DNA of 64,000 nt from RUG12461 sp045661345. Lineage in GTDB: Bacteria; Bacillota; Clostridia; Lachnospirales; Lachnospiraceae. The notes beneath the pieces are model-generated. The model was not told the origin of the DNA. It saw nothing but the letters and a program-made list of their open reading frames with translations, and did not search any database. Location: assembly GCA_045661345.1 (NCBI GenBank), contig JAZRFM010000018.1:13346-77345 (forward strand), in the 5' to 3' direction. Shown here in pieces: positions 60,905 through 64,000 of this stretch; position 1 is the first letter of the stretch; each line of letters opens with the position of its first letter. The position numbers and the translations under genes are program-made.

Positions 60905-63745
60905 ATGGCAAAAAAATGGGTCTACATGTTCAGCGAAGGTGACATGAGCATGAGGAATCTCCTTGGCGGAAAAGGCGCAAACCTTGCCGAGATGACGGAT
61001 ATCGGACTGCCGGTGCCACAGGGATTCACCATCACGACAGAGGCCTGCACGCAGTATTACGAGGATGGCCGCAAGATTAACGACGAGATCATGGCGCAGG
61101 CGATGGAAGGCGTCCGGAAGATGGAGGAGATCAACGGCAAAAAGTTCGGTGATCTGAACAATCCGCTGCTTGTTTCGGTTCGTTCCGGTGCGAGAGCTTC
61201 CATGCCCGGCATGATGGATACGATCCTGAACCTGGGATTAAACGACGATGTGGTTGCCGCCATGATCAAGGGCAATCCGGATCCGGCGTTTGAGCGTTTT
61301 GTATATGATTCCTATCGCCGCTTCATCCAGATGTTTTCCGACGTCGTTATGGAGGTCGGCAAGAAATATTTCGAGCAGCTCATCGACAAGATGAAAGAGG
61401 AGAAGGGCGTCAAGTTTGACGTGGATCTGACCGCGGCAGACCTGAAGGAGCTTGCGGAGCAGTTCAAGGCGGAATACAAAAAACAGCTCGGCTCCGATTT
61501 CCCGTCCGATCCGGTACAGCAGTTAAAGCTCGCGATCGAGGCAGTGTTCCGTTCCTGGGACAACCCGCGTGCCAATGTTTACCGTCGTGACAATGATATT
61601 CCCTATTCCTGGGGAACGGCTGTCAACGTGATGCCGATGGTATTCGGTAACCTGAACAATGAATCCGGTACGGGTGTGGCGTTTACGCGTGACCCCGCGA
61701 CGGGTGAGAGAAAGCTCATGGGCGAGTTCCTGAAGAACGCACAGGGCGAAGACGTGGTGGCAGGTGTGCGTACACCGATGCCCATCGCACAGATGGAGCA
61801 GGAATTCCCGGAGGCTTACGAGGAGTTCATCAAGGTTTGCGAAACGCTGGAAAACCACTATCACGATATGCAGGATATGGAGTTCACGGTAGAGAACAAG
61901 AAGCTTTACATGCTCCAGTGCCGGAACGGCAAACGTACCGCACAGGCTGCGCTGAAAATCGCCTGCGATCTGGTGGACGAAGGGCATAAGACCCAGGAGG
62001 AAGCGGTTGCCATGATCGATCCCCGGAATCTGGACACCCTTCTTCACCCGCAGTTCGACGCGGAGGCGCTGAAGAAAGCGACGCCCATCGGAAAGGGTCT
62101 TGGCGCTTCTCCGGGTGCTGCCTGCGGTAAGATCGTCTTCACGGCAGATGATGCTGTGGAATGGAAAGAAAAGGGCGAGAAGGTGATTCTCGTTCGTCTG
62201 GAGACCTCTCCCGAGGATATCACCGGTATGAAGAGCGCAGAGGGTATCCTGACCGTCAGAGGCGGTATGACGAGCCACGCGGCGGTGGTAGCCCGCGGTA
62301 TGGGCGAGTGCTGCGTATCCGGCTGCGGCGACATCGTCATGAACGAAGCAAAGAAGACGTTCACCCTTGGCGGCAAGGAATTCCATGAGGGAGATCCCAT
62401 CAGTATCGACGGTACGACCGGTAATATCTATGACGGCATCATCGATACCGTGGATGCACAGATTGCAGGTGAGTTCGGTCGTATCATGGGCTGGGCCGAC
62501 CAGGCAAGGAGACTGAGGGTTCGTACCAATGCGGATACGCCGGCGGATGCAAAGAAAGCAAGAGAGCTCGGGGCAGAGGGTATCGGTCTTTGCCGTACGG
62601 AGCATATGTTCTTCGATGAGGACAGGATCGAAGCGTTCCGCGAGATGATCTGTGCGGATACGGCAGAGGCCCGGGAAGCGGCCCTCGACAAGATCCTTCC
62701 CTATCAGCAGAGTGATTTCGAGCAGCTCTTTGAAGCATTGGAGGGCAACCCGGTGACCATCCGTTTCCTGGATCCCCCGCTACATGAGTTTGTACCCCAT
62801 GAGGATGCTGAGCAGAAGAAGCTGGCAAAAGCCCTTGGCAAGAGCCACCTGGAGATCAAGGCCATCGTGGAGAGCCTGAAAGAGTTTAACCCGATGATGG
62901 GTCATCGCGGATGCCGTCTGGCAGTTACCTATCCGGAGATTGCAAAGATGCAGACCGCAGCCGTGATCAGAGCAGCCATCAATGTACAGGAGAAGCATAA
63001 AGACTGGAACGTTGTTCCGGAGATTATGATTCCGCTGGTTGGAGAAGTAAAAGAGCTGAAATTCGTGAAGGACGTCGTTGTCGAAACTGCCGATGCGGAG
63101 ATTAAGGCAGCGGGTGCGGATCTGAAATACCAGGTCGGTACCATGATCGAGATTCCGCGTGCAGCCCTCACCGCAGACGAAATCGCAAAAGAAGCGGACT
63201 TCTTCTGCTTCGGTACGAATGACCTGACGCAGATGACCTTCGGTTTCTCCCGGGATGATGCAGGCAAGTTCCTCGGCGCCTATTATGACACCAAGATTCT
63301 GGAGAACGACCCCTTTGCAAAGCTTGACCGCAATGGTGTCGGCAAATTAATGGATATGTGCATCAAGCTTGGCAAGCCGGTGAATCCGAATCTTCATATC
63401 GGTATCTGCGGCGAGCACGGTGGAGATCCGTCCTCCGTTGAGTTCTGCCATCAGATCGGTCTGGACTATGTCTCCTGCTCACCGTTCCGTGTACCGGTAG
63501 CAAGACTCGCAGCAGCACAGGCGGCAATCGCCCAGAAAGCGGAAAAACAGGAAAGGAAGGGCATTATGGACGAAGACACGAAAGAGAAAATCAAAGACGC
63601 GGCAGGAAAGGCAGCAGAAAAGACAGTAGAGATTGCAAAAACTGTTGCTGAGGTCGGCGTGGATGCGGCGAAGGCAGGATTTGAAGGCATCAAGGCAGGC
63701 GCCAAAGAAGCTAAGCGCGCCTTCCAGGAGAACCGGAGAAACTGA
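60905..63745 (+). CDS. ppdK: Pyruvate phosphate dikinase with extra C-terminal tail
   Basis: A 946-residue dikinase interconverting pyruvate, ATP and Pi with PEP, AMP and PPi, used in Clostridia glycolysis/gluconeogenesis. The ATG follows TTAGGAGGAAG. N-terminal ATP-grasp with GGKGANLAEM; swivelling domain with phospho-His in GGMTSHAAVVARGMG near 455; PEP domain ending in HIGICGEHGG, CSPFRVPVARLAAAQA. The usual enzyme ends here (about 875-880). About 65 more residues follow, rich in Ala, Lys and Glu, in amphipathic repeats (KIKDAAGKAAEKTVEIAK, DAAKAGFEGIKAGAKEAK), like LEA or phasin-like helices. A terminator follows. Confidence 0.94.
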   Translation: MAKKWVYMFSEGDMSMRNLLGGKGANLAEMTDIGLPVPQGFTITTEACTQYYEDGRKINDEIMAQAMEGVRKMEEINGKKFGDLNNPLLVSVRSGARASMPGMMDTILNLGLNDDVVAAMIKGNPDPAFERFVYDSYRRFIQMFSDVVMEVGKKYFEQLIDKMKEEKGVKFDVDLTAADLKELAEQFKAEYKKQLGSDFPSDPVQQLKLAIEAVFRSWDNPRANVYRRDNDIPYSWGTAVNVMPMVFGNLNNESGTGVAFTRDPATGERKLMGEFLKNAQGEDVVAGVRTPMPIAQMEQEFPEAYEEFIKVCETLENHYHDMQDMEFTVENKKLYMLQCRNGKRTAQAALKIACDLVDEGHKTQEEAVAMIDPRNLDTLLHPQFDAEALKKATPIGKGLGASPGAACGKIVFTADDAVEWKEKGEKVILVRLETSPEDITGMKSAEGILTVRGGMTSHAAVVARGMGECCVSGCGDIVMNEAKKTFTLGGKEFHEGDPISIDGTTGNIYDGIIDTVDAQIAGEFGRIMGWADQARRLRVRTNADTPADAKKARELGAEGIGLCRTEHMFFDEDRIEAFREMICADTAEAREAALDKILPYQQSDFEQLFEALEGNPVTIRFLDPPLHEFVPHEDAEQKKLAKALGKSHLEIKAIVESLKEFNPMMGHRGCRLAVTYPEIAKMQTAAVIRAAINVQEKHKDWNVVPEIMIPLVGEVKELKFVKDVVVETADAEIKAAGADLKYQVGTMIEIPRAALTADEIAKEADFFCFGTNDLTQMTFGFSRDDAGKFLGAYYDTKILENDPFAKLDRNGVGKLMDMCIKLGKPVNPNLHIGICGEHGGDPSSVEFCHQIGLDYVSCSPFRVPVARLAAAQAAIAQKAEKQERKGIMDEDTKEKIKDAAGKAAEKTVEIAKTVAEVGVDAAKAGFEGIKAGAKEAKRAFQENRRN
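63566..63745 (+). CDS. Possible separately translated Ala/Lys-rich tail of ppdK
   Basis: Within the ppdK tail an ATG at 63566 is preceded by AGGAAAGGAAGGG at about 5-bases distance, a better ribosome site than most real starts in the window. In-frame initiation would give a 59-residue free helix protein (MDEDTKEKIKDAAGK start) with 11-residue-like periodicity. Whether it is used is unknown; the full-length fusion remains in frame. Confidence 0.35.
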   Translation: MDEDTKEKIKDAAGKAAEKTVEIAKTVAEVGVDAAKAGFEGIKAGAKEAKRAFQENRRN

Positions 63746-63770
63746 GCCTCCGTCTCTGATTCTGACGTCA

Positions 63771-63803
63771 AAAGGGGAATCGCCTATCGCGATTCCCCTT
63801 TTT
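63771..63803 (+). terminator. Rho-independent terminator after ppdK
   Basis: AAAGGGGAATCGC pairs with GCGATTCCCCTTT across a 5-base loop, followed by T residues. The stem is among the strongest in the window. Confidence 0.92.
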
Positions 63804-63819
63804 CCTGACCAGCATAACT

Positions 63820-64000
63820 GGGAGTTTAATCCCTGCCCCCGGACGATTGCCCGCCCACTCCCCGCCGGGCTCCCTGTGCCCTCCCGGCATGTCCGCCCCC
63901 ACCGGGCTCCCGCTGGCTTTTCACAAGCACATCGGAACTGCACATGCTCGCTCGATGTGCTTCTAATCAGATTTGCCAAGGCATCGACCGTTCCCGCAAC
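63820..64000 (+). other. C-rich intergenic stretch with inverted repeat
   Basis: From about 63840 to 63915 the + strand is unusually C-rich with little A. AAGCACATCG (63925-63934) and CGATGTGCTT (63953-63962) are exact complements around an 18-base spacer that itself contains GCACATGC. No ribosome site or credible start is seen. The composition and the repeat suggest an intergenic repeat family or the edge of a mobile element; cut by the window end. Confidence 0.45.

Noticed and set aside
63479..63979. Reverse-strand 166-residue open frame at the right end
   Set aside because: It crosses the ppdK terminator and the ppdK tail; no ribosome site, low-complexity composition. Kept only as a composition anomaly.
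1..64000. tRNA or rRNA genes
   Set aside because: No cloverleaf with TTCGA-type arm was noticed in intergenic gaps, which are nearly all too short.

Overview
The window reads as chromosomal DNA of an anaerobic, probably motile Clostridia member, most likely Lachnospiraceae. Supporting signs are the moderately high GC, class III (glycyl radical) ribonucleotide reductase with its activase, pyruvate phosphate dikinase, a one-chain glycyl-tRNA synthetase, CheV and MCP chemotaxis proteins, and Clostridia-style purine-rich ribosome binding sites. Family level is an inference; no rRNA or tRNA gene was seen. Every credible gene lies on the + strand, mostly in tightly packed operons with 4-base (ATGA) overlaps, so the whole window is probably co-oriented with replication.

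Left end (1-6.4 kb): after the tail of a MATE transporter comes the most unusual locus. It holds a small Rossmann-like protein, a Cas10-like two-palm protein with an AGDD motif and no HD domain, a tandem RAMP protein with two Gly-rich loops (Csx10-like), a small protein resembling Csx19, a 41-residue single-span membrane peptide, and a YdcF-type membrane protein. No CRISPR array, Cas6, Cas1 or Cas2 is visible, so this looks like an array-less module derived from type III(-D) CRISPR. 6.4-10.5 kb: a sulfur block (cysteine desulfurase, IscU scaffold, O-acetylhomoserine sulfhydrylase, cysteine synthase) with two near-identical promoter/operator sequences.

10.5-18 kb: a MATE transporter fused to a HATPase domain, a TIM-barrel isomerase, a stand-alone C39-like protease with an intact catalytic triad, and a pair of NHLM-type ABC exporters whose own C39 domain has lost its triad. 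18-23 kb: a GGDEF/EAL protein and a chemoreceptor. 23-26 kb: nrdDG under NrdR-box control. 26-33.3 kb: an MFS transporter, a coiled-coil membrane protein, an OmpR-type regulator, a hybrid kinase ending in an Hpt domain, a second kinase and a lipoprotein. 33.3-36.3 kb: CheV and an odd acidic/lysine-rich membrane protein.

36.3-45.9 kb: hisH-hisF-ung, a GNAT-like protein, a HAD nucleotidase, a short FliD-like protein behind a CsrA-type leader hairpin, tgt, a membrane glycerophosphodiesterase, yajC and a ROK glucokinase. 45.9-56.9 kb: leuB-ilvD-ilvB-serC-serA-DUF1015 (branched-chain and serine synthesis) and an M16C protease. 56.9-64 kb: era-recO, a lipoprotein, glycyl-tRNA synthetase, and ppdK with an unusual Ala/Lys-rich tail that may also be translated separately. 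The last 180 bases are a C-rich stretch without a credible gene, containing a 10-bp inverted repeat.
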